Source: Pseudomonas graminis
Lineage (GTDB): Bacteria > Pseudomonadota > Gammaproteobacteria > Pseudomonadales > Pseudomonadaceae
DNA: 64,000 bases
Reading direction: 5' to 3'
NCBI RefSeq assembly: GCF_013201545.1
Contig: NZ_CP053746.1
Location: 4,664,501 to 4,728,500 of the forward strand
Part shown: positions 56,666-64,000 of the stretch, in pieces
How positions within the stretch are numbered: position 1 is the first letter of the stretch
Layout of the letters: every line of letters begins with the position of its first letter
Notes under the pieces: generated by a model
Told to the model about the DNA's origin: nothing
What the model saw: only the letters and a program-made list of their open reading frames with translations
The model's database searches: none
Made by a program: the position numbers and the translations under genes

Positions 56666-57561
56666 TTCCCCCGCTGCCGTGGGTCGAGCAAGTCACGCAC
56701 GCCGTCGCCCAAAAGGTTGAAACCGGTGGCGGTGATCAGAATCGCCACGCCGGGAAAGGTCGAGTACCACCATTGATCGAGGATGTAGTTGCGCCCGGTC
56801 GCGACCATGGCGCCCCACTCTGCCGTCGGCTGTTGCGCGCCCAGGCCAATGAAGCCCAGGGCCGAGGCCATGAGGATGGCGCTGCCGATGTCCAGGCTCA
56901 GCTGCACCAGCAATGGCGGCATGGCATTGCGCGCCACGTGCCAGATGACCATGTGCCATCGTCCGGCGCCGAATGTTTCGGCCGCCTTGACGTAACCCAT
57001 CTGGCGGATGCTCAGGGCCTGCCCACGGGCCAGCCGTACGTAGAACGGAATCCGCACCAGCGTGATCGCCAGCATGGCGTTGAACAGGCTCGGGCCCAGC
57101 GCCGCAGCCAGGGCCATGATCAGCACCAGCGACGGCACCGACAACATGATGTCCATCAGGCGCATGATCAGCCCGTCGAAACGCCCGCCGATGATCCCGG
57201 ATATACAGCCCAGCAAGCCGCCGGCAAAGCACGAAGCGAACGCCACGAACAGGCCGACGCCGACGGATTGCCGGCTGCCGTACAGCACGCGGCTGAAAAG
57301 ATCGCGACCCACTTCGTCGGTGCCGAACCAATGGGCGGCGGACGGCGCGGCCAGACGCTGAGTGAGGTTCAGCGCGTTGGGATCATGGGACGCGAGCCAA
57401 GGCGCAAAGGCCATCACCAGCAGCACCATCACGGTAATCAGCAGCCCGGCCATGGTCAGTGGACTGCGGCGAATCTGATGGGCCAGATACGCCCATTTGT
57501 CCAGCCAACGCGAGGCGGCCGGCAGTGGCGCCACGGCGGGCGCGGTGATCGGAGTCGTCAT
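56662..57561 (-). CDS. ddpC: D-Ala-D-Ala/dipeptide ABC transporter permease DdpC
   Basis: 299 residues from ATG 57561. About six hydrophobic segments; N-terminal cytoplasmic tail, HWFGTDEVGRDLFSRVLYGSRQS (OppC signature) and EAA loop YVKAAETFGAGRWHMVIWHVARNA. Only one base separates it from the ddpB stop. Confidence 0.9.
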   Translation of the reverse strand: MTTPITAPAVAPLPAASRWLDKWAYLAHQIRRSPLTMAGLLITVMVLLVMAFAPWLASHDPNALNLTQRLAAPSAAHWFGTDEVGRDLFSRVLYGSRQSVGVGLFVAFASCFAGGLLGCISGIIGGRFDGLIMRLMDIMLSVPSLVLIMALAAALGPSLFNAMLAITLVRIPFYVRLARGQALSIRQMGYVKAAETFGAGRWHMVIWHVARNAMPPLLVQLSLDIGSAILMASALGFIGLGAQQPTAEWGAMVATGRNYILDQWWYSTFPGVAILITATGFNLLGDGVRDLLDPRQRGK

Positions 57562-57562
57562 G

Positions 57563-58579
57563 TCAGTTGACCTCGCCAATGCGCGGATCGATCAGGCGGT
57601 ACAGCAGATCGATCGCCATGTTCAGCAGCACATAAATGAAGGAAACCATGATCGCGAACCCCATCACTGCCGGGAAATCCAGCGACTGGATCGACTTGAC
57701 CACGTACGCGCCCATGCCCGGCCAGGCGAACACGGTTTCCGTGAGCACCGCGCCGTAGAGCAGATCGCCCAGGGTCAGTCCCAATACCGTCACCGAGGGA
57801 ATCAGCGCGTTGGGCAAGGCGTGGCGCAGAATCACTGCCCATTTCGACAGGCCGTAGGCGCGAGCGGTACGGATGTAATCTTCGCCGAGCTGGTCGAGCA
57901 TCGCCGAGCGAATCTGCCGCGCCACCACGCCCAGGTTGACGAAGCCCAAGGTGATGGCCGGCAGAATCAAGTGCTGCACGGCGTTGAAGAACAGCCCGGT
58001 GTCGCCCGCCAGCAGCGTATCGATCAGGTAAAAACCGGTGACGGTCCGGGGCGGGTCCAGGCCTTCATCCAGGCGCCCGCTGCCGGGCAGCCAGTTCAGG
58101 TGACCGTAAAACAGCACGATCAGGCCCAGCCCCAGCCAGAACGCCGGGGTCGAAATCCCGGTCACCGCCAGGGTTCGCGCGACCTGGTCGATGAAGCGGT
58201 TGTGGTACACCGCCGAAAGCACGCCCAACGGCACGCCCACCAGAATCGACAGGGTCAGCGCCGCCAGCGCCAGTTCCAGCGTGGCCGGGAAGAACGCCTG
58301 CAAATCTTCGAGCACCGGGCGATGGGTGCGAATCGACGTGCCCAGGTCGCCGTGCAGCAGGTCAAGCATGTAGCGGCCGTATTGTTGATACAGCGGCAGA
58401 TCCAGCCCCAACTGATGGCGGATGTTTTCGACGATGGCGTCGGTGGCGCGGTCCCCGGCGATCAGTCGCGCGGGGTCGCCCGGAATCAGGTGCGAGATGG
58501 AAAAGGTAATCAGAGAAACGCCGAACACCACCAGCAGCAGGCCGCCCAGGCGTTTGCGCAGCATATTCAGGAAGGCCAT
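57563..58579 (-). CDS. ddpB: D-Ala-D-Ala/dipeptide ABC transporter permease DdpB
   Basis: 338 residues with about six hydrophobic segments, beginning with an OppB-type first helix (GGLLLVVFGVSLITFSISHLI-like region) and GDPARLIAGDRAT. EAA loop YIRTARAYGLSKWAVILRHALPNA. A 123-bp gap to ddpA contains the palindrome CAGGGCCCTG, possibly an mRNA-processing or attenuation point that lowers permease relative to binding protein. Confidence 0.9.
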   Translation of the reverse strand: MAFLNMLRKRLGGLLLVVFGVSLITFSISHLIPGDPARLIAGDRATDAIVENIRHQLGLDLPLYQQYGRYMLDLLHGDLGTSIRTHRPVLEDLQAFFPATLELALAALTLSILVGVPLGVLSAVYHNRFIDQVARTLAVTGISTPAFWLGLGLIVLFYGHLNWLPGSGRLDEGLDPPRTVTGFYLIDTLLAGDTGLFFNAVQHLILPAITLGFVNLGVVARQIRSAMLDQLGEDYIRTARAYGLSKWAVILRHALPNALIPSVTVLGLTLGDLLYGAVLTETVFAWPGMGAYVVKSIQSLDFPAVMGFAIMVSFIYVLLNMAIDLLYRLIDPRIGEVN

Positions 58580-58702
58580 GGGGCACCTCGGTCACGCAGT
58601 CGATCAATAACGCGAAACAGCTCGCGGACACAGCGCTGCTTCACCGGGCCCCGCCTCCCTTGCAGGGCCCTGTGAGTCACAGCGATTTACGGGATGCAGC
58701 GC

Positions 58703-60259
58703 TTACTTGGTGATCGTGCCGACGTTGAACACCTGTTCCAGCATCGGGTTGAACACGTAGCCCTTGACCTTCTCGCTCATCGGCAAGGTGTAGGCCTTCT
58801 GATAGAGGTAGGCGTAGACGCTGTCGTTGAGCACGATCTTCTGCGCCTGCTGGTACAGATCGGTGCGCTTGGCCATGTCGTTGGTGGTCGCCGATTCGCG
58901 AATCAGTTTGTCCACCGCCGGGTTGTCGTAGAAGGAACGGTTACCGGCCAGGCCCTTCAGCTTCGAGTCGAAGAAGAAGTTCATGAACATGTAGGGGTCG
59001 GCGAAGTCCGGGCTCCACGAGCCAATGGCGATGTCGAAGTCACCGGTGCCCAGGCGCTCACGCATGCTGGCGTTGGCGAGTTTCTCCAGCTTGAGGTTCA
59101 CGCCCAGCGGTTGCAGACCGGCTTGCAGGGTCAGACCAATCGGCTCCCAGTTCGGGTCCTTGTCGGAGTACATGAACGTCAGGTTGCTGACCTTCGGCGA
59201 CACTTTCGCCAGATCGGCCTTGGCTTTGTCCATGTCCTGCTTGAACGCCGGCAGCTTCTCGTCATAGGCCCACATGCCCTGGGGGATCGGGCCATTGAGT
59301 GGCTTGGCCTTGCCTTTCAGGATGCCGTTGATGATGCCGTCGTAATCCAGGGATTCGACGATGGCCCGCCGCGCATCCGGGTTGTTCATCGGCGCTTTCT
59401 GGGTGTTGAGGTACAGCAGCGTCACCCGCAGCGACGGGTAATCGCCGACAACGATGCCCGATTTTTTCGCCAGCGCTTCGAGCTGGTCTTCGGGCATGTC
59501 TTCGATGATGTCCAGATCACCGTGTTCCAGCTGTAAACGCCGCACGGACGCCTCGCCGATGATCTTCACCACGACCTTTTTCAGGGTCGGCTTGGGGCCG
59601 GCGTAGTAGCTGTTCTGCTCCATGGTCAGGGCCTGGCCTTTCTGCCAGTTGACCAGCTTGAACGCCCCGGAACCTGCGGTGTGGTTGGACAGGTAGGCGT
59701 CCGCGCCTTCGGTTTTCTTCGCCACGTCCGGGTTGATGATCGCCGCGCCGTTGTGGGCCAGCGTGGAGAGGAACGGCGCGTACGGCGCTTTCAGGGTGAA
59801 GCGCACGGTCAGCGGATCGACCACCGACACGGCCATGTCCTCGGGGAAGGCGCCGGACGGGCCCTGCTTGAGCTTCATCACCCGGTCAAAGGAGAACTTC
59901 ACCGCTTCGGCGTTGACCTCGGCACCGTCATCGAATTTGTTGCCAGGCTTGAGCTTGAATTCCCAGGTCAGGTTGTCCGCCGAGGTGGTCCAGCTGCTGG
60001 CCAGCTCCCCTGCCACTTCGGTGCTGCCCTTGCCGTTTTCGACCTTGTAGGTCACCAGCCGCTGGTACGCCGGGTAGGTCACGGTCCAGTCGTTGTTGTC
60101 GATGGTCACGGCCGGGTCGAGGGTCTGCGGGTCGGAGGGTTTGCCGATCATCAGGGTGTCCTGGGCCACGGCTGCGCTGGCAGATTGCCAGGCGCCGAGG
60201 CCCATCGCAGTGCAGAGGACTGCCATCGCCAGGGTGCGGGGGGTAACGATTGATTTCAT
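58703..60259 (-). CDS. ddpA: D-Ala-D-Ala/dipeptide-binding periplasmic protein DdpA
   Basis: 518 residues. Signal peptide to about residue 30 (SASAA). SBP_bac_5 family: DTLMIGKPSDPQTLDPAVTIDNND, the W-x-F-x-L-K-P-G motif WEFKLKPGNKFDDG, FSFDRVMKL-type region and GDFDIAIGSWSPDFADPYMFMNFF. Captures the dipeptide for DdpBCDF. Confidence 0.91.
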   Translation of the reverse strand: MKSIVTPRTLAMAVLCTAMGLGAWQSASAAVAQDTLMIGKPSDPQTLDPAVTIDNNDWTVTYPAYQRLVTYKVENGKGSTEVAGELASSWTTSADNLTWEFKLKPGNKFDDGAEVNAEAVKFSFDRVMKLKQGPSGAFPEDMAVSVVDPLTVRFTLKAPYAPFLSTLAHNGAAIINPDVAKKTEGADAYLSNHTAGSGAFKLVNWQKGQALTMEQNSYYAGPKPTLKKVVVKIIGEASVRRLQLEHGDLDIIEDMPEDQLEALAKKSGIVVGDYPSLRVTLLYLNTQKAPMNNPDARRAIVESLDYDGIINGILKGKAKPLNGPIPQGMWAYDEKLPAFKQDMDKAKADLAKVSPKVSNLTFMYSDKDPNWEPIGLTLQAGLQPLGVNLKLEKLANASMRERLGTGDFDIAIGSWSPDFADPYMFMNFFFDSKLKGLAGNRSFYDNPAVDKLIRESATTNDMAKRTDLYQQAQKIVLNDSVYAYLYQKAYTLPMSEKVKGYVFNPMLEQVFNVGTITK

Positions 60260-60439
60260 GCCGGTTCCTTGATCGTTCGATGTTTGAAAGTTCGTCAGGT
60301 TTGTTATTGAAGCTATACCGGGCAGTTCAAGCTCACAGGCGTCAGGCCTGCGAAATGGCGCACCCTGCCCTTGCGAGGTCGGGTGGCGCCAGATTCAGCC
60401 GGGATTCGTGGTTGTCCCGGTCGGTTGTTCGTGTGTCCT

Positions 60440-60474
60440 GTCTTGTCTTGCGTCTTGCGTCTTGCGTCTCGCGT
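60440..60474. repeat. Heptamer tandem repeat after ddpX
   Basis: About four to five units of TCTTGCG-type 7-mers (TCTTGTCTTGCGTCTTGCGT...), immediately 3' of the ddpX stop on the minus strand and upstream of ddpA. Confidence 0.7.
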
Positions 60475-60476
60475 GT

Positions 60477-61067
60477 TCAGGTGGCGGGCTGGATTGAGCC
60501 GTCGTCGATCAGCGGGTAGTTCTCGGCGTCCGGCAGTTCGTAATGCCACCACTCGCTGTCGATGTAGGTAAAGCCTGCCGCCAGCATGATCCCCAGCAAC
60601 AGCAGGCGATTGCGCTGTATGTCGGCGGGCAGGTCGGCGAAGAACTGATGGGACTGCTCGCGCATGTCATCGAAACTGGTGCCCATGTCGAGGGGCTGGC
60701 CGCTGGCATCGATCAGGGTCAGGTCCACTGCCACGCCTCGGGTGTGGTGGGAGCCCAGGCCGGGATCGCGCACGTATTCCGGATTGGGCAGCGCCTGCCA
60801 GAGCAGGTACTGCGCGTACCCCGGGCGATAGGCGTCGAAGATGCGCAGGCGCAACCCGGCCTGGCGCGCCAGGGCGCTGGCCTTGCGCAGACAGCGCTCG
60901 GCGTCGCGATGCAGCAGGCAGCGTGGGTCCTGGTAAATCCGCTTGCCGGCGAGGTTGTCGACACCGGCGTAGATCAAGTCGACCTCGACCTGCAGCGCGT
61001 GGGCGTCGACTTCGACGAGGGGGCTATTCACGTAACGACACTCCAGATCAGCGTGTTCATTCATCAT
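60477..61067 (-). CDS. ddpX: D-alanyl-D-alanine dipeptidase DdpX (VanX-like)
   Basis: 196 residues from ATG 61067 (ATG 61064 equally possible; no strong ribosome site). M15D zinc peptidase: SHHTRGVAVD gives His108 and Asp115 of the SxHxxGxAxD motif, and SEWWH gives Glu172 and His175. Hydrolyses D-Ala-D-Ala, letting the cell recycle or consume peptidoglycan-derived dipeptide. Gene order ddpX-A-B-C-D-F is that of E. coli. A longer upstream reading crosses REP units and is rejected. Confidence 0.92.
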   Translation of the reverse strand: MMNEHADLECRYVNSPLVEVDAHALQVEVDLIYAGVDNLAGKRIYQDPRCLLHRDAERCLRKASALARQAGLRLRIFDAYRPGYAQYLLWQALPNPEYVRDPGLGSHHTRGVAVDLTLIDASGQPLDMGTSFDDMREQSHQFFADLPADIQRNRLLLLGIMLAAGFTYIDSEWWHYELPDAENYPLIDDGSIQPAT

Positions 61068-61083
61068 GCGTTGAGGGGGTGGA

Positions 61084-61204
61084 GCTTCCCGGCTGAAGCC
61101 GGTCCTACTAAAAGCGCGAGTCATTTAGCGGGCCCGGCTTACTCCCGTAGAACCGGCTTCAGCCGGGAAGCTGTTGCCCTTGTGAAGCCGGCTTTAGCCG
61201 GGAG
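61084..61204. repeat. REP cluster between the RpiR gene and ddpX
   Basis: Four GCCGGC-class units: GCTTCCCGGCTGAAGCCGGT, a degenerate GGGCCCGGCTTACTCCC, AGAACCGGCTTCAGCCGGGA and GAAGCCGGCTTTAGCCGGGA. Confidence 0.85.
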
Positions 61205-61211
61205 TCCTTAT

Positions 61212-62063
61212 CTATTCAAACTGGCCAAACAGTTGTTGCAGCTCGCGGTTCTTCGCCAGCCTCTGGTCGAGGCGATCGCCATAGCGCTCGGCCACCGCCG
61301 ACACCATCAAATTGAACAGGCACGTCAGCGGCGCGAGGGAATCCCAGAATTGCCCCACGTCGGCGTCCAGCTGCAGCAGGTCGCTCGGGTAATCCCGCGC
61401 CCACGGGCAGTGAAAATCGGTGATGAAGGCCAGCCCGACGTTCTGCTGATGGGCGACTTCGCAGAAGATCCGCGTGACGGCGGAATAGGTGCGAAAGTCG
61501 GCAATTACGGCGTAGGGGTTTTCAAATTGCGAGTTCAGTGATTCGGCGTAGGTGCCGGACAAGCCGTCGACGTAATAGACCTTGGGCCGGATGTACTCCA
61601 GATGACTGAAAAACGCGTTGAGGATGCCGCGGGTGGTCTGGATGCCGACGATGAATACGGCGTCGGCGCTGTGCAGCCGATCAACGATATGGGCGAAGGT
61701 TTCGCTCCGAGCCAGCGCGTAGACCCGCTGGATGGCTTCCAGCTCGCGGTTCATCGAACGTTCCAGTGCATCGCCCTGGGTGTTTTCTTCGCGAAAAGCG
61801 CCGAGTCGATCAGTGATCACCCACGGACTGGCGCTGTCACCGCGCAGGCTCTGTTTAACATCGTCAATGTTGCGATAGCCCAGCGAGCGCAGAAACCGCC
61901 CGACAGAAATGCCGGTGGTACCGGTCTGCTGGGCGATGCTGTCAGCGGTCTCGAACGGCAGCTTCTGCGGATTGGCCAGCAGGTACCCGGCGATGCGTTT
62001 GCCGGTGGGCGTCAGGTCGCTGAACCGCTGTTCCAGTGCATCGAGGAAGGGACGCTTTTCCAT
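61212..62063 (-). CDS. RpiR/MurR-family transcriptional regulator
   Basis: 283 residues from ATG 62063. N-terminal HTH (about 1-80, ADSIAQQTGTTGISVGRFLRSLGY) and a SIS sugar-phosphate-type domain (about 125-265, AVFIVGIQTTRGILNAFFSHLEY). Upstream of and co-directional with ddpX, so probably its regulator; MurR-like regulators often sense cell-wall sugars, which would fit D-Ala-D-Ala use. Strong inverted repeats lie in its own leader. The longer in-frame reading to 62171 runs through those repeats. Confidence 0.92.
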   Translation of the reverse strand: MEKRPFLDALEQRFSDLTPTGKRIAGYLLANPQKLPFETADSIAQQTGTTGISVGRFLRSLGYRNIDDVKQSLRGDSASPWVITDRLGAFREENTQGDALERSMNRELEAIQRVYALARSETFAHIVDRLHSADAVFIVGIQTTRGILNAFFSHLEYIRPKVYYVDGLSGTYAESLNSQFENPYAVIADFRTYSAVTRIFCEVAHQQNVGLAFITDFHCPWARDYPSDLLQLDADVGQFWDSLAPLTCLFNLMVSAVAERYGDRLDQRLAKNRELQQLFGQFE

Positions 62064-62099
62064 GGGAATTCCGCTGGTGGAGCCGGGTTGCGTGGACCG

Positions 62100-62113
62100 G
62101 GATAATGTTATCC
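62100..62113. promoter_or_regulatory. Inverted repeat in the RpiR leader (proximal)
   Basis: Arms GGATAA and TTATCC around TG, 37 bp upstream of the rpiR-family start. The internal TAATGTTA resembles the half-sites of the larger palindrome at 62130-62155. Confidence 0.5.
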
Positions 62114-62129
62114 GACGGTCATTTTGCAA

Positions 62130-62155
62130 CAGGATGTTAGCAACATAACATCCTG
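62130..62155. promoter_or_regulatory. Inverted repeat in the RpiR leader (distal), likely operator
   Basis: Perfect 10-bp arms CAGGATGTTA and TAACATCCTG separated by 6 bases. The length, symmetry and site 67 bp before the start suit an autoregulatory RpiR dimer site. Confidence 0.6.
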
Positions 62156-62302
62156 TCTCGAGATGGCACAATGATTATTTTAAGAGATTTCTGGCGGGGG
62201 ATTTTGGTGATTCAGGGTGGTGCGAGGGTGAGGGAAAATGCCCGATTGGGGGGCAAAAATGAGGCTATGGCGGGTTGAAAATATTGGGGGCAACAGCTGG
62301 CG

Positions 62303-62440
62303 TCTTCCCGGCTAAAGCCGGTCCTACAGGGGTAAACCGGTCAATTGGCAGGACCGGCTTAAGCCGGGAAGAGGCCAGCGTGAACACCCTCGATGTTCGG
62401 TGTATCGACTGACGCCTTCCCGGCTGAAGCCGGTCCTACA
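62303..62440. repeat. REP cluster (three units)
   Basis: CTTCCCGGCTAAAGCCGGTC, AGGACCGGCTTAAGCCGGGA and CTTCCCGGCTGAAGCCGGTC. The spacer between the last two includes AACACCCTCGATGTTCGGTG, a diverged form of the spacer in the IS-flanking doublets. It lies after the poxB stop. Confidence 0.88.
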
Positions 62441-62497
62441 GGGCTATGCGTTCCCGCCATGGGTGCGATGTATCAGCGGCCCCATGACCTACATCGA

Positions 62498-64000
62498 TCA
62501 GCGCAAATTGGTCTTCGCCAGTTCCAGCACCATGTCCGCTTTACCGTTCATTACCGCCTTAAGCATGAACAGGCTGAAGCCTTTCGCCTGGGCGAGTTTG
62601 ATTTTCGGGGGCATACCCAGCTCCTGTTTCGCGGTCACCACATCCACCACCACCGGTCCCGGATGCTCGAAGGCTTTCTTCAGCGCATTCGGCAGGTCTG
62701 CCGAGTCCTCCACGCGAATCCCCAGAATGCCCGCGCCAATGGCGATGTTGGCAAAATTGGTGCTGTCGAAGTCAGTGTCGTGGGGCACGTAACCACCCGC
62801 CTGCATTTCCATCGCCACAAAACCCAACGAGCTGTTGTTGAACACCACCAGCTTGACCGGCAGGTTCAACTGACGGATCGACAGCAGGTCGCCCATCAGC
62901 ATCGACAAGCCGCCGTCACCGCACAGCGCCACCACTTGCCGTTGCGGGAAGGCCGCTTTCGCGCCCAGGGCCTGGGGCATGGCGTTGGCCATGGAGCCGT
63001 GGTTGAAGGAGCCCAGCAGCGAGCGCTTGCCGTTCATGGTCAGGTAACGCGCGGCCCACAACGTCGGGGTGCCGACATCGACGGTGAAGATCGCGTCCGG
63101 ATCGGCGTAGGCGTCGACCAAGCGTGTCAGGTACTGCGGGTGAATCGGCTCGCCATGGCCCGATGGCGTGGCCAGTTCGTCGAGTTCTTCGCGGGACTTG
63201 GCGTAGTGATCCAGCGCTTTGTCGAGGAATTTGCGGTCGATGTGGGGCTTGAGGCGCGGCAGTACGGCGTCGAGGGTCTCTGCAATGCCGCCGGCCAGAC
63301 CGAGGGCCACCGGCACGCGACGGCCGATGGCGGTCGGGTCGATATCGATCTGAATGACCTTGGCTTTTTCCGGGTAGAAATTGCGGTACGGGAAGCTGCT
63401 GCCGAGGATCACCAGGGTGTCGCAGGCCATCATCGCGTGGTAGCCGGAGCTGAAGCCGATCAGCCCGGTCATGCCCACGTCGAAGGGGTTGGCGTATTCG
63501 ATGTACTGCTTGCCGCGCAGGGCGTGAACCACCGGCGCCGAGAGTTTCTCGGCCAGCGCGACCACCTGATCGTGGGCCTCGGCACAGCCGGCGCCCGCGA
63601 GAATGGTCACGGCCTTGGATTTGTCCAGCAGGTCCACCAGACGTTGCAGGTCGGCTTCCGCCGGGATGACCCGCGCCGGGGCGTGATCGACCCATTCTGG
63701 CTTGATGTCCGGTGCTGCGCTCAGGGCGACGTCACCGGACACCACGATTACCGCGACGCCGCGCTGGCTGATGGCCGCGCGCATCGCCCGCTCCAGCACC
63801 CGCGGAAGCTGCTCAGGGGTGCTGACGGTTTCGACGAAGTGGCTGCACTCCTTGAACAAGTCGGTGGGGTGGGTTTCCTGGAAGTAGTTCAGGCCGATCT
63901 CGGAAGATGGAATCTGCGCGGCGATAGCGAGAACCGGCACACCGCTGCGGTGGCAGTCATACAGGCCGTTGATCAAATGCAGGTTGCCCGGACCGCAACT
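62498..64000 (-). CDS. poxB: Ubiquinone-dependent pyruvate dehydrogenase PoxB (5' end beyond window)
   Basis: 501 codons are visible; the frame continues past 64000 ([13 protein letters not shown] at the edge), so ~70 N-terminal residues are missing. ThDP-dependent flavoenzyme that decarboxylates pyruvate to acetate and CO2 and passes electrons to ubiquinone. ThDP/Mg motif [13 protein letters not shown]...VFNN, FAD-domain motifs [17 protein letters not shown] and VILGSSFPY. The C-terminal helix ending LELAKTNLR matches the lipid-binding tail of E. coli PoxB. In E. coli the enzyme is induced in stationary phase. Confidence 0.95.
   Translation of the reverse strand, partial: SCGPGNLHLINGLYDCHRSGVPVLAIAAQIPSSEIGLNYFQETHPTDLFKECSHFVETVSTPEQLPRVLERAMRAAISQRGVAVIVVSGDVALSAAPDIKPEWVDHAPARVIPAEADLQRLVDLLDKSKAVTILAGAGCAEAHDQVVALAEKLSAPVVHALRGKQYIEYANPFDVGMTGLIGFSSGYHAMMACDTLVILGSSFPYRNFYPEKAKVIQIDIDPTAIGRRVPVALGLAGGIAETLDAVLPRLKPHIDRKFLDKALDHYAKSREELDELATPSGHGEPIHPQYLTRLVDAYADPDAIFTVDVGTPTLWAARYLTMNGKRSLLGSFNHGSMANAMPQALGAKAAFPQRQVVALCGDGGLSMLMGDLLSIRQLNLPVKLVVFNNSSLGFVAMEMQAGGYVPHDTDFDSTNFANIAIGAGILGIRVEDSADLPNALKKAFEHPGPVVVDVVTAKQELGMPPKIKLAQAKGFSLFMLKAVMNGKADMVLELAKTNLR

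Noticed and set aside
57497..58675. 392-codon plus-strand frame over ddpB
   Set aside because: Antisense shadow; Gln/His/Arg-rich with no motif.

Overview
The window looks like chromosomal DNA of a fluorescent-group Pseudomonas. It is GC-rich, it carries many Pseudomonas-type REP palindromes (core GCCGGCTTTAGCCGGG, with a second class built on GCGAGCTTGCTCGC), and its gene families are typical of that group: three chemoreceptors, a ddp operon, C-P lyase and PoxB. I see no rRNA, tRNA, CRISPR array or prophage. One insertion sequence (IS110 family) is present.

Layout. 1-1013 is a gene-poor block of nested repeats. 1014-8068 is a regulatory cluster: a LysR regulator, a short AraC regulator, an HD-type protein that has lost its HD residues, a kinase-like/GAF/histidine-kinase fusion with a FixJ-type response regulator, and a winged-helix ATPase regulator. 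8536-12568 is a tightly coupled operon for a periplasmic molybdenum hydroxylase (triheme cytochrome c, 2Fe-2S subunit, Mo subunit), followed by a secreted metallo-beta-lactamase-fold hydrolase and a divergent MscS channel with a cyclic-nucleotide domain. 15455-16740 is the IS110 element between two near-identical REP doublets. 16932-22962 holds Dps, a DedA-rhodanese fusion, a zinc-type HemB, an MFS transporter, a GNAT acetyltransferase and an rRNA-methyltransferase-like protein. 23168-24787 is a chemoreceptor.

25053-32770 is an IclR regulator divergent from a seven-gene operon. The operon encodes a polyamine-type ABC importer (ATPase, two permeases, binding protein) and a three-subunit HcnABC/opine-oxidase-like flavoenzyme, so it probably imports and oxidises one amino- or imino-acid-like compound. 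33025-37504 holds a Na+/H+ antiporter, a formate/nitrite channel, MoaA and an alpha/beta hydrolase. 38219-40225 is a second chemoreceptor. 40365-51066 is a complete carbon-phosphorus lyase operon, phnCDEFGHIJKLMNP, without phnO. 51913-53805 is a third chemoreceptor with an amino-acid-type dCache domain. 54645-61067 is ddpXABCDF (D-Ala-D-Ala dipeptidase plus its importer), and an RpiR regulator at 61212-62063 lies upstream with strong inverted repeats in its leader. The window ends inside poxB (62498-64000).

The most striking unexplained signal is a dispersed ~300-bp element present five times (about 96, 700, 37617, 51607 and 54287). Each copy has a 91-92-nt core that can fold into an outer stem enclosing two hairpins. 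Between copies the stem bases change in matched pairs, which suggests selection on the fold of an RNA or single-stranded DNA rather than on protein.
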